From the NCBI GenBank assembly GCA_963819385.1, contig CAWFVV010000003.1:372001-436000 (forward strand): a DNA stretch of 64,000 bases. The letters run 5' to 3'. The stretch's first letter is position 1, and the number at the start of each line of letters is the position of its first letter. The position numbers and the translations under genes are program-made. Under the pieces are notes generated by a model. It was not told the DNA's origin and ran no database searches. It was given only the letters and a program-made list of their open reading frames with translations. Source of the DNA: JAVDCA01 sp963819385. GTDB lineage: Bacteria > Pseudomonadota > Alphaproteobacteria > Rhizobiales > Xanthobacteraceae. Positions 25,994 to 33,965 of the stretch are shown piece after piece.

Positions 25994-26270
25994 CGCTCCC
26001 TCCAAATCGGGAGCCAGTCTCTCAACTTATCGCTGGTCCGAAAATCCGGGGGCAGGTCACTCCCAGCAAAATACAACGGATCTGCAATGGGGAATGGGAC
26101 AACAGTTACAATGCAAGGCATTGAAAGGGCCGGGAAAAACCCGCGGGCGCAAGAACAATGGCGAGCAATGGCAAAAACAATGCGCGGAGCAATGGAAAAC
26201 AATGAAAAGCGCGGAGTGATACAACCTTAGGATGCTACGGGCATTCCGGGGAGCGGCGCTCCTCGCGGCA

Positions 26271-26297
26271 AAAAACCCGCCGACGAGCAGCGGCGGG
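26271..26297 (-). terminator. Rho-independent terminator (minus strand)
   Basis: A 7-bp stem CCCGCCG/CGGCGGG with an 8-base loop; on the minus strand it is followed by at least five U. It lies downstream of the MetE-like relic and could still end transcripts from that side. Confidence 0.65.
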
Positions 26298-26383
26298 CGA
26301 CGACTGGCACAAATCGGAGACTAGGATTTAAGCCATCGCCGATTTGGCGTGAGAAGGCAAGCAAGAGAGAAAAAGCGCTCCCG

Positions 26384-26460
26384 TTATCCCCGGCGCCAAC
26401 GGCGGTTCGCGCAGGTGCCGAAGCCGCAGTCGACGCCGGCGAGGGCGAAATTCGAATGGC
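26384..26460 (-). pseudogene. Relic of a MetE-like C-terminus
   Basis: Read on the minus strand this encodes NFALAGVDCGFGTCANRRW, which matches VIAGVDCGFGTFAGRVQV of the gene at 26829-27980, including the zinc-ligand Cys. The DNA identity is highest over about 30 bases (26413-26443 against 26936-26966). It then stops after a few codons, so only a fragment of a second copy remains. Confidence 0.6.
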
Positions 26461-26621
26461 GCAAGAACAGGGAGAACAGGGGCAAACAACAGGGGGAAAC
26501 AGTGGCGGACATTGCTTGAATCCCTGCTTGAATCCCTGACCGGCACCATCGATCCGCGTGCGCCGGCAAGGCGCAATTCGTCATGTGCCATTGCGTCGTT
26601 CCGACAATTTCCGAAATTGCG

Positions 26622-26667
26622 CAAGAACAAATCGCAAAGCCAAACAAGAACAAATCGCAAAGCCAAA
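26622..26667 (+). repeat. 23-bp tandem duplication
   Basis: CAAGAACAAATCGCAAAGCC plus AAA occurs twice in exact head-to-tail succession (26622-26644 and 26645-26667). No gene is affected. Confidence 0.85.
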
Positions 26668-26778
26668 CATGAAAATCATGGAGTTGAAAACGCACGTGCT
26701 CACGACGCCGATCGCCCCGGCGGCAAGAGCGTATTTCGTTCCTACGGAATCGAAATACGCTCTACTTTCCTTTGCTTG

Positions 26779-26827
26779 GCGCATGTCCTTATCGGCGAAC
26801 CGGCGTCCACTTCGCCCGGAACATGCG
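26779..26827 (+). repeat. REP-like repeat, family E, copy 1 (internally deleted)
   Basis: Contains GCGCATGTCCTTATCGGCGA and ends CCGGAACATGCG. The inverse of the same sequence, with a ~24-base extra centre, is at about 37012-37081. It ends next to the stop codon of the MetE-like gene. Confidence 0.65.
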
Positions 26828-26828
26828 G

Positions 26829-27980
26829 CTAGGCAGCCTTCGGCCACAGCTGCGCGGAGGCGCGGCGGGCGCCTTCGGCGAGCGACGCCAGCTTCATCCA
26901 CACGATCTTGGTGTCGACCTGGACGCGGCCCGCGAAGGTGCCGAAGCCGCAGTCGACGCCGGCGATGACGTTCTCGCGCCCGACGACGTTGGCGAAGTTT
27001 AGAATACGATCGGCCACGACCTCGGGATGCTCCACGGTGTTGACCGTCGAGTCGATGACGCCCGGAACGATCACCTTGCCGTCCGGCAGCTTCACGTCGC
27101 GCCAGATCTTCCATTCGTGCTCGTGCCGCCCGTTGGCGGCCGGGAACGACACCGCCGTGGGCTTGGCGGTCAGCACGATGTCGATGATGTCGGCCAGCGG
27201 CACGTCGGTGTGGCGCGGCGCCATGGTCGAGCCCCAGCACAGATGCATGCGCATGCGCTCGGCCGGGATATCGGCGACCGCGTGATTGAGCGCCGCGACG
27301 TTCACGGCGATGATCTTGCGAAAGTCCGCCAGGCTCTTGTCGAGGTAGACCGTGTGCCGCAGCATCGCGAGGTCGGGGCAATCGAGCTGCAACAGGAAGC
27401 CGGCGTCGACGATCGCCTTGTATTCGCGCTTCATCACGTCGGCGAGCGCATAGACATACGCCTCCTCGCTCTTGTAGTGCCGGTTCTTGAGATAGCGCGC
27501 GATCTGGCCGGGCGACGGCGATGTCATGAACAGCTCGGTGGCGCTCGCGCCTGTCATCGCGTTCTTCGATAGATCGATGTCGGCCTGCGCGGCGGCAAAA
27601 TCCTTCCAGCCCACCTCGCCATTGCACGACGGTCGGTGCTGGAACGGCGAGGCGAACTGCGAGAGCAGCTGCGCAAGCTCGGGAAACTCCGGGTCGCCGG
27701 TGCCGAGCGGCGGCGTGCTTTCGCCCGCGAACCCGGAAAGCCGATCGAGCACATGCACCGTATAGTCGGTGCGGCCCTGCTCGCCGTCATTGACGACGTC
27801 GATGGCGCATTCGATCTGCTTGCCGACCACGTGCGCGATTGCGTCGCGCACCGCCGCGGTGAGCTCGGCCTTGCGCGCGCCCGGCTTCGCCTGCTCGGCG
27901 AGCAGCAGTTCGACCACCTTGGTGGTGCGCGGCAGGCTGCCGGTGTGCGTGGTGAGAATCCGCTCGGTGCTGCGTTTCAT
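26829..27980 (-). CDS. Cobalamin-independent methionine synthase (MetE C-domain-like) family protein
   Basis: 383 residues, start at 27980 after GAAGGCAC. It corresponds to the C-terminal, catalytic barrel of MetE only, so it is a short stand-alone member of that family rather than a full ~750-residue MetE. Conserved parts: LTTHTGSLPRT at the start, DVVNDGEQGR, the zinc ligands His and Cys in MHLCWGSTM, and Cys in VIAGVDCGFGTFA. Such proteins transfer methyl or related groups to thiols, but the true substrate of this subgroup is unclear. No tetrahydrofolate-specific N-domain is present. It stands alone, minus strand. A relic of a similar 3' end is found 0.4 kb downstream. Confidence 0.82.
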   Translation of the reverse strand: MKRSTERILTTHTGSLPRTTKVVELLLAEQAKPGARKAELTAAVRDAIAHVVGKQIECAIDVVNDGEQGRTDYTVHVLDRLSGFAGESTPPLGTGDPEFPELAQLLSQFASPFQHRPSCNGEVGWKDFAAAQADIDLSKNAMTGASATELFMTSPSPGQIARYLKNRHYKSEEAYVYALADVMKREYKAIVDAGFLLQLDCPDLAMLRHTVYLDKSLADFRKIIAVNVAALNHAVADIPAERMRMHLCWGSTMAPRHTDVPLADIIDIVLTAKPTAVSFPAANGRHEHEWKIWRDVKLPDGKVIVPGVIDSTVNTVEHPEVVADRILNFANVVGRENVIAGVDCGFGTFAGRVQVDTKIVWMKLASLAEGARRASAQLWPKAA

Positions 27981-28381
27981 GTGCCTTCGGTCCCCGCCTG
28001 CGGCGCTTGCCGCAAGGCCGGCGCGCATCTTGGTGGCTTGCCGGCGCGTCGGCAAGCCAGCCGCGAGCCTGACCAGATCCATGCAATGCGTTCACTTGCC
28101 GCGTGGTGGCCGAATCTGCATGCGCGGCGATGTGTTCCGGCTTTCTCGATCGCGCGAGAGAAATGGCTCGCCGCTTCACATCCACGCGATGGCGCAGCAT
28201 ATGCTGGTATCTCGATGCATTTCAGCGTGCTAGTGTAGATCGCTCGGCACGCAATCTTTGCTCTTCATATATTGCAAGCGTGCCGCATTTGGATCGAACA
28301 TACGAACGCATTCGGATTGTCACGTCCGCGTCATCGTGCGGGCGTTCTGGTTCGGGTCCAACAGATGAAAGGCCTCGCAAA
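27981..28381 (+). other. Intergenic region with divergent promoters
   Basis: 401 bases between the divergent MetE-like gene and the four-repeat protein. Short frames here lack ribosome sites or homology. The right half (28200-28380) is AT-richer and probably holds the promoter of the repeat-protein gene; I see no repeat or RNA structure in it. Confidence 0.4.
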
Positions 28382-29468
28382 ATGAAAAGATATCTTGATG
28401 TGATATTGCGCGCGTGCGCGATCGCAGGCCTTGCGACTATGATGAGCAGTGCCGCTGTGGCCCAGCAGAAGACCGCGAAACAGTGCCGGGACGAGTGGCG
28501 CGCCAACGAGGTGGCGAACAAGGCAAAGGGGATCACCGAAAGCGCCTACGTGAAGGACTGCCGCGCCGCGAGCGCCACCGCGCAGCCCACAACGCCGCCG
28601 GCGGCAGCGCCCGCGGCGGCTCCGGCCGCTGCCGCGCAGAAGACCGCGAAGCAGTGCCGCGACGAGTGGCGCGCCAATGAGGCGGCCAACAAGGCGAAGG
28701 GCATCACCGAAAGCGCTTACGTCAAGGACTGCCGCGCCGGGACCGCCACGGCGCAGCCCGCAACGCCAGCGATAGCGCCCACCGCAGCGCCGGCAGCCTC
28801 AGCACAGAAGACCGCGAAGCAATGCCGGGACGAGTGGCGCGCCAACGAGGCGGCCAACAAGGCGAAAGGCGTCACCGAGAGCGCCTACGTGAAAGACTGC
28901 CGCGCCGGCACGACGACCGCGCAGCCCGCGACGCCGCCGGCGGCCGCGCCCACCGCAGCTCCGGCGGCCGCGCCCGGGGCCGCGAAGGCCAAGACCGCGA
29001 AAGCGTGCCGCGACGAGTGGCGCGCCAACGAGGAGGCCAACAAGAAGGCCGGCATCACGGAGAGCGCCTACGTGAAGGATTGCCGCGCCGGGACCACCAC
29101 GGCGCAGCCTGCGAAGTCCTCCCGCGACGGCACCCACGGCAACGCAGGCACCCGCGGCGGCTCCTGCTGCCGCGCCGAAGACCGCGGCGCCTTCCACGCC
29201 GGCGCCTGCGCCGGCCGCCCCGGCGCAAACTGCTGCACCGGCTCCGGCTCCGAAGCCTGCGCCGACCGGCGCCAACCAGTTCGCCGCCGAGGCGCAGGCT
29301 AAGGCTCACTGCCCGTCCGACCTGGTCGTCTGGGTCAACACCGACTCGCACATCTATCACTTCAGCGGTTACTCGGATTACGGGAAGACGAAGCAGGGCG
29401 CTTACATGTGTGAAAAGGACGCGACGGCCGCGGGCGATCGCGCGGCGAAGAACGAGAAGCATCCCTGA
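28382..29468 (+). pseudogene. Secreted four-repeat (CRDEWRANE...YVKDCRA) protein, frameshifted
   Basis: Starts MKRYLDVILRACAIAG with a signal peptide cleaved near AVAQQ. It then has four near-identical ~34-residue units, each KTAKxCRDEWRANExANK, KxGITESAYVKDCRA, separated by Ala/Pro linkers. Each unit has two Cys and resembles PsiF-type repeats. After the fourth unit the frame breaks: as written it ends at 29302 with a Cys/Gly-rich tail. Removing one base at about 29120 restores an Ala/Pro linker and a C-terminal domain (HCPSDLVVWVNTDSHIYHF ... QGAYMCEKDA) ending at 29468, a domain commonly found at the end of small rhizobial secreted proteins. Whether the shift is real or an assembly error cannot be told here. 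Confidence 0.78.
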
Positions 29469-29531
29469 TCGCGCGGCGGCGGTGCGCCGCGCGCGGCCGC
29501 CGCCGTCCTGTTTGCAAGAGAGGTGTTAGTC

Positions 29532-29895
29532 ATGGGTCTCTTCGACAATCTCGGCGGTACACTGTCGGGCGTGCTCGGCCAGGTCGAAGTCCGCGGCCGT
29601 GCCGGCACTCATGTCGGCCGTGCTCGCCAAGACCAATCTGGGCGATCTCGGCGGAGTCGTGTCGCAGCTGCAGCAGGGTGGGCTCGGTACCCAGGTCTCA
29701 TCCTGGCTCGGCAATGGCGCGAACCTGCCGGTGTCGCCGGATCAGCTCAAGGCGGCGCTCGGCAACGAGCAGGTGCAGCAGATCGCTCAGCATCTCGGGC
29801 TGCCGGTCGACAAGGCGCTCAGCCTCTTGTCGCAGCATCTGCCCGACATGGTCGACAAAGCGAGCCCGAACGGCGAGCTCCAGCCCGCGTCCTGA
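29532..29895 (+). pseudogene. YidB-like (DUF937) protein, frameshifted near its start
   Basis: The ATG at 29532 opens MGLFDNLGGTLSGVLGQVE, the standard N-terminus of YidB-like proteins. After 19 codons one extra base (about 29589) moves the rest (SAAVPALMSAVLAKTNLGDL, GGLGTQVSSWLGNGANLPVS, LSLLSQHLPDMVDKASPNG) into another frame, ending at 29895. The body could only be made from an internal ATG at 29599 or 29611 as written. Removing one base gives a 120-residue protein, the normal size. YidB-family function is not established. It lies 63 bases after the four-repeat protein. Confidence 0.75.
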
Positions 29896-30033
29896 CGGCG
29901 CCGGCAATCTGGAATTCCGGATCTGCATGGATCCGGATCGATAGCGGCCGGGCGCGGGCCGCCGTTGATCGCGCACCGCCCGCCATCGCGCCGGCGGGGC
30001 ACCACCCGATTGTCGCGTCGACAGGAGACAACC

Positions 30034-30348
30034 ATGAAACTTGCACGAAAGCTTGGACTGGCATTTGCCACCGCCTTTGCGCTCGCCATTACGTCGGCGG
30101 TCACCGGGTCGATGGTCGGCGCGCCCTTCGCCATCACGGCGGCGTACGCCGATGACCTGGTCGATCTCAATTCGGCAACGAAGGCGCAGCTCGACGCGCT
30201 GCCCGGCATCGGCAGCGCCTATGCGGACAAGATCATCAAGGGCCGCCCGTACAAGGGCAAGGACGATCTCGTCAGCAAGGGCATCGTTCCGCAGGCGACT
30301 TACGACAAGATCAAGGACAAGGTCATCGCCAAGCAGGCCAAGAAGTGA
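30034..30348 (+). CDS. Secreted helix-hairpin-helix (ComEA-like) protein
   Basis: 104 residues, start after AGGAGA at 30034. It has a long signal peptide (LGLAFATAFALAITSAVTGS, cleavage near TAAYADD) and then a ComEA-type HhH domain: VDLNSATKAQLDALPGIGSA and YADKIIKGRPYKGKDDLVSK. ComEA-type domains bind DNA non-specifically in the periplasm during uptake. No competence genes are near, so that role is only a family inference; many soil alphaproteobacteria have such stand-alone proteins. Confidence 0.85.
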   Translation: MKLARKLGLAFATAFALAITSAVTGSMVGAPFAITAAYADDLVDLNSATKAQLDALPGIGSAYADKIIKGRPYKGKDDLVSKGIVPQATYDKIKDKVIAKQAKK

Positions 30349-30420
30349 CCTGAAGTGATCTGATGCAGCGCGTGCGAGGCCGCGCCGTCTGGCGCGGCCT
30401 TTGCGCGTGTCATGCCTCGC

Positions 30421-31452
30421 TCAGCCCAGCATCTCGCGCACCAGCGGGATGACCTTGCGGCCGTAGAGCTCGATACTGCGCATCATCTTCTCGTGCGAGA
30501 GGGGCCCGGCGCTGTACTTGATCTCGAAGCGGGTGAGGTCGAGCGCCCGCACGGTGGCGGCGATCCGGCGGGCCACCGTCTCGGGCGCTCCCACATAAAG
30601 CGAGCCGTGTGCGACTTCGCTTTCGAAATGATCGCGGGTCATCGGCGGCCAGCCGCGCTCGGCGCCGATCTTGTCGCGCATGCGCTTGTAGTCGGCGAAG
30701 AGATCGTCCTTCGCCTGCGCGTCGCTCTCCCCCACGAATCCGTGTGAATGCACCCCGACCGGCAGCTCGGGCTTGCCCATCTCGGCAAGCGCGCGGCGAT
30801 AGAGGTCGGCGAAGGGCGCGAAGCGCCGCGGGTCGCCGCCGATGATCGCGAGCATCAGCGGCAGGCCGTAGCGCGCCGCCCGCAGCGCCGATTGCGGCGT
30901 GGCGCCGACGCCGATCCAGGTCTTGAGCCGGCCGGATTGCGTCTTCGGATAGACGCTCTGGCCCTGCAGCGGCGGCCGCCCCGCGCCCTGCCACGTGACC
31001 GGCTGTTCGCTCAGCACGGCGGCGAACAGGTCGAGCTTCTCGTTGAACAGCTCCTCGTACTTGTCGAGGTCGAAGCCGAACAGCGGGAATGACTCGATGA
31101 ATGAGCCGCGCCCGAGCATCACCTCGGCACGCCCGTTCGACAGTGCATCGAGGATCGAGAACCGCTGGAAGACGCGGATCGGGTCGTCGGATGAGAGCAC
31201 CGTCACGGCGGAGCCGAGCCTGATCCGCTGCGTGCGGGCCGCAACCGCGGCCAGCACCATCTCGGGCGACGAGACCGCGAAATCGGCGCGGTGATGCTCG
31301 CCGATGCCCATGAAATCCACGCCGACCTCGTCGGCGAGGACGGCCTCGTCGACCAGGTCGCGAATCACCTGCGCGGCATGCAGCGGCTTGCCGTCCGGCC
31401 CGTCGGTGACGTCGCCGAAGGTGTCGAGGCCCAGTTCGATCGGATGATTCAT
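30421..31452 (-). CDS. LLM-class flavin-dependent oxidoreductase (second)
   Basis: 343 residues, luciferase-like fold: IELGLDTFGDVTDGPDGKPL, VDFMGIGEHHRADFAVSSPE, IRLGSAVTVLSSDDPIRVFQ and RAEVMLGRGSFIESFPLFG are typical of the group containing alkanal monooxygenase-like proteins. The C-terminal part KYSAGPLSHEKMMRSIELYG is conserved in that branch. Flavin cofactor and oxidative chemistry are family knowledge; the substrate is unknown. It is divergent from the small TPR gene at 31593 with 140 bases between. Confidence 0.87.
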   Translation of the reverse strand: MNHPIELGLDTFGDVTDGPDGKPLHAAQVIRDLVDEAVLADEVGVDFMGIGEHHRADFAVSSPEMVLAAVAARTQRIRLGSAVTVLSSDDPIRVFQRFSILDALSNGRAEVMLGRGSFIESFPLFGFDLDKYEELFNEKLDLFAAVLSEQPVTWQGAGRPPLQGQSVYPKTQSGRLKTWIGVGATPQSALRAARYGLPLMLAIIGGDPRRFAPFADLYRRALAEMGKPELPVGVHSHGFVGESDAQAKDDLFADYKRMRDKIGAERGWPPMTRDHFESEVAHGSLYVGAPETVARRIAATVRALDLTRFEIKYSAGPLSHEKMMRSIELYGRKVIPLVREMLG

Positions 31453-31592
31453 GCGGCCTTATAGCAAGTGGCGCGGCTGAAAACCTCAGCGAAGACGGCA
31501 GTGCCGGTGCTCACCCTCTCGCCGCGCCGACCTTGCAGGTGCGCGACAGTCGCCCTAGCGTGGCGGCCCGGATATTGAGCGGGCCGACATTG

Positions 31593-32015
31593 ATGAGACG
31601 TCCGGCACTTCTGGCATTTGCGGCCGCGGCCTTCGTGACGCCGGTGCGTGCGGACGACATGGGCGTCTGCCTGAAGGCCGAACGCAAGGTCGCCATTGCG
31701 GCCTGCACGCGCGTCATCGAGGCGAAGCGATTGACGCGCGAGGTTCTCGCTCTTGCGTACGGCGAGCGCGGCATCCGTTACAAGCTCGCCGGGGAATACG
31801 ACCTCGCGCTCGCCGACTACAATTCGGCGATCCGCATCGAGCCAACCACCCTGCGCTACGTCGATCGGGCGCAGCTCTTCGCGGAAAAAGGCGACCTCGC
31901 CCGCGCAAAGGCGGACTATCGTCAGGCCCTCGCGCTGCCGGCGACATACAGCGACGGCCGCTGGGCGCACGAGGCGGCGCGCAAGGGACTGGCAGCGCTG
32001 GAACGGCGGAAATGA
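31593..32015 (+). CDS. Secreted small TPR protein
   Basis: 140 residues. The ATG at 31593 is chosen because a signal peptide follows directly (LLAFAAAAFVTPVRADD). The mature part has three helix-pair units with TPR spacing (ALAYGERGIRYKLAGEYDLA, RYVDRAQLFAEKGDLARAKA) and one cysteine pair (GVCLKAERKVAIAACTR). It is probably a periplasmic protein-interaction module. It precedes the peptide-binding protein gene by 37 bases and may be cotranscribed. Confidence 0.7.
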   Translation: MRRPALLAFAAAAFVTPVRADDMGVCLKAERKVAIAACTRVIEAKRLTREVLALAYGERGIRYKLAGEYDLALADYNSAIRIEPTTLRYVDRAQLFAEKGDLARAKADYRQALALPATYSDGRWAHEAARKGLAALERRK

Positions 32016-32052
32016 TGCGCCGTTCTACCAGCTGAATCTGCGAGGGACAGGC

Positions 32053-33846
32053 ATGGATGAGCAGGACCTGCGGCGCCTGATCGCGAACGTCAAGCGTGGG
32101 CGCCTGTCGCGCCGCGCCTTCGTGCGCCGCATGATCGCGCTCGGGCTCACCGCCCCGCTGGCGAGCCAGATGCTCGATCATGCCGGTGTGGCGCGCGCCG
32201 AGACGACATCCCCATACACGCCGAACCGGCGTGGGGGCGGCGGCATGCTGCGGCTGTTGTGGTGGCAGGCGCCGACCTCGCTCAATCCGCACTTCGCCTA
32301 CGGCGTCAAGGACCAGGAGGCCGCGCGCATCTTCTACGAGCCGCTCGCGAGCTGGGACGGCGACGGAAACCTGGTACCGATGCTCGCCGCCGAGATTCCC
32401 GGCACCGCGAATGGCGGCCTCGCCCGCGACGGCCTCTCGGTCATCTGGAAGCTCAAGCCGGATGTCCTGTGGCATGACGGCCGCCCGCTCACCGCCGACG
32501 ATCTCGTGTTCACCTGGGAATACGCCGCGGACCCGGCAACCGCCGCCGTGAGCAGCGGCAGCTACAAGGACATCAAGGTCGAGAAGATCGATCCGCTCAC
32601 GATGCGGGTGCGGTTCGACAAGCCGACGCCGTTCTGGGCCGATGCCTTCGTCGGCGTTCGCGGGTTGATCATCCCGAAACATGTGTTCGAGCCCTATCGC
32701 GGCGAGCGGTCGCGCGACGCGCCCGCCAATCTCAAGCCGGTCGGCACCGGCCCCTACCGGTTCGTCGCCTTCAATCCGGGCGACCTGATCCGCGGCGAGC
32801 TCAATCCGACCTATCACCGGGCCAACCGTCCGTACTTCGACACGATCGAGATGAAGGGCGGCGGCGATGCCGTATCGGCCGCGCGCGCGGTGCTGCAGAC
32901 CGGCGAGTACGACTACGCCTGGCAGGTGCAGGTCGAGGACAGCATCCTGCGGCGGCTGGAGCAAGGCGGGCGCGGCCATGTCGAGCTCGATGCGGGCAGC
33001 GGCACTATCGAGCACATTCAGCTCAACGGCACCGATCCGTGGACCGAGGTCGACGGCGAGCGGTCGAGCGCGAAGACGAAGCATCCGTTGCTGTGCGATC
33101 CGGCGGTGCGGCAGGCGTTCACCCTCCTGGTCGACCGCGGCGCCGTGCAGGACCATATCTACGGTCGCACCGGCGTCGCGACGGGCAACTTCCTCAACAA
33201 TCCCGAGCGCTACCGGTCGAAGAACACCCGGTGGGAGTTCAACATCGACAAGGCCAACCAGGTGCTTGATGCGGGCGGCTGGGCGCGCGGGCCCGACGGC
33301 ATCCGCGCCAAGGACGGCAGGAAGCTCAGCTTCGTCTTCCAGACAGCGACCAATGCGCCGCGCCAGAAGACCCAGGCGATCGTCAAGCAGGCGTGTCAGA
33401 AGGCCGGCATGACGGTGGAGCTCAAATCGGTCCCGGCATCGGTCTTTTTCTCGTCCGACGTCGCCAATCCCGACACCTTCGCGAAGTTCAACGCCGACAT
33501 CCAGATGTACTCGTTGAACATGAGCCAGCCGGACCCCGAGGTCTTCATGCGCGTTTTCTGCTCATGGGAAATCGCCGCGAAGCAGAACAAGTGGCAAGGC
33601 CGCAATATCGTGCGCTGGCGCAGCGACGACTACGACAAGGCCTATCGCGCCGCTCAAAGCGAGCTCGACCCGGTCAAGCGCGCCGCCTTGTTCATTCGCA
33701 TGAACGACCTGGTCTGCAACGACGGCGCGGTCATCCCGGTCGTGCTGCGGCCGAAGGTGCAGGCGATCGCCAACACGCTGCGCCCGGTGAAATCCGGCTG
33801 CGACAGCGACCTGTGGAATCTGGCCGACTGGTATCGCGAGGGATGA
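32053..33846 (+). CDS. ABC-type peptide/nickel substrate-binding protein (family 5)
   Basis: 597 residues. The N-terminus carries a twin-arginine signal, LSRRAFVRRMIALGLTAPL, after a ~20-residue leader, an arrangement common in rhizobial peptide-binding proteins. SBP family 5 signatures: AARIFYEPLASWDGDGNLVP, VLWHDGRPLTADDLVFTWEY, GPYRFVAFNPGDLIRGELNP and FTLLVDRGAVQDHIYGRTG. It would bind oligopeptides or a similar solute in the periplasm for an ABC importer. No permease or ATPase gene lies near, so it either works with a distant transporter or is an orphan. RBS-like CGAGGGACAG precedes the ATG. Confidence 0.9.
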   Translation: MDEQDLRRLIANVKRGRLSRRAFVRRMIALGLTAPLASQMLDHAGVARAETTSPYTPNRRGGGGMLRLLWWQAPTSLNPHFAYGVKDQEAARIFYEPLASWDGDGNLVPMLAAEIPGTANGGLARDGLSVIWKLKPDVLWHDGRPLTADDLVFTWEYAADPATAAVSSGSYKDIKVEKIDPLTMRVRFDKPTPFWADAFVGVRGLIIPKHVFEPYRGERSRDAPANLKPVGTGPYRFVAFNPGDLIRGELNPTYHRANRPYFDTIEMKGGGDAVSAARAVLQTGEYDYAWQVQVEDSILRRLEQGGRGHVELDAGSGTIEHIQLNGTDPWTEVDGERSSAKTKHPLLCDPAVRQAFTLLVDRGAVQDHIYGRTGVATGNFLNNPERYRSKNTRWEFNIDKANQVLDAGGWARGPDGIRAKDGRKLSFVFQTATNAPRQKTQAIVKQACQKAGMTVELKSVPASVFFSSDVANPDTFAKFNADIQMYSLNMSQPDPEVFMRVFCSWEIAAKQNKWQGRNIVRWRSDDYDKAYRAAQSELDPVKRAALFIRMNDLVCNDGAVIPVVLRPKVQAIANTLRPVKSGCDSDLWNLADWYREG

Positions 33847-33965
33847 CGAAGAGCCGGCGTTGCGGCGTCGGAGCGATCGGCCCTACAGTGTTCGCGGCGC
33901 GAAGGCCAATAAGCCTCCCAAAGACACGTCGCAAGAAAACGCCGCAAGCCAATCAGGAGGACGTC

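Larger units (their letters stand above)
24764..26059 (-). mobile_element. Complete IS3-family element, IS407-like, 1296 bp
   Basis: Inverted ends match well: the orfB end reads TGGCCTGCCCCAATTCTTCG and the orfA end, read inward, TGACCTGCCCCCGGATTTTC. Both are flanked by CTCC (24760-24763 and 26060-26063), a 4-bp target duplication typical of the IS407 group. It carries two overlapping transposase frames with a slippery A6 run. Intact ends, target duplication and open frames suggest a recent, probably still active, insertion. Confidence 0.93.
26064..26828 (+). other. Gene-poor eroded segment between the IS and the MetE-like gene
   Basis: About 765 bases with no intact gene. The first ~160 bases are unusually A-rich for this window and repeat words such as CAATGG and GAACAATGG. 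It then holds a minus-strand terminator (26271-26297), a relic of a MetE-like 3' end (about 26384-26460), a 23-bp tandem duplication (26622-26667) and a REP-like repeat (26779-26827). Confidence 0.6.

Noticed and set aside
25904..26230. Open frame running from the IS end into the A-rich scar
   Set aside because: It reads antisense through orfA and then low-complexity DNA; rejoining the empty site after removing the IS gave no convincing protein.
28103..28381. Upstream extension of the four-repeat protein frame
   Set aside because: The signal peptide begins at ATG 28382; upstream codons have no ribosome site and would bury the signal sequence.
28382..29110. CRISPR array suspected from regular direct repeats
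   Set aside because: The repeats are ~100-bp coding units of one secreted protein with Ala/Pro linker codons between them, not short repeats with unique spacers; no cas genes are present.
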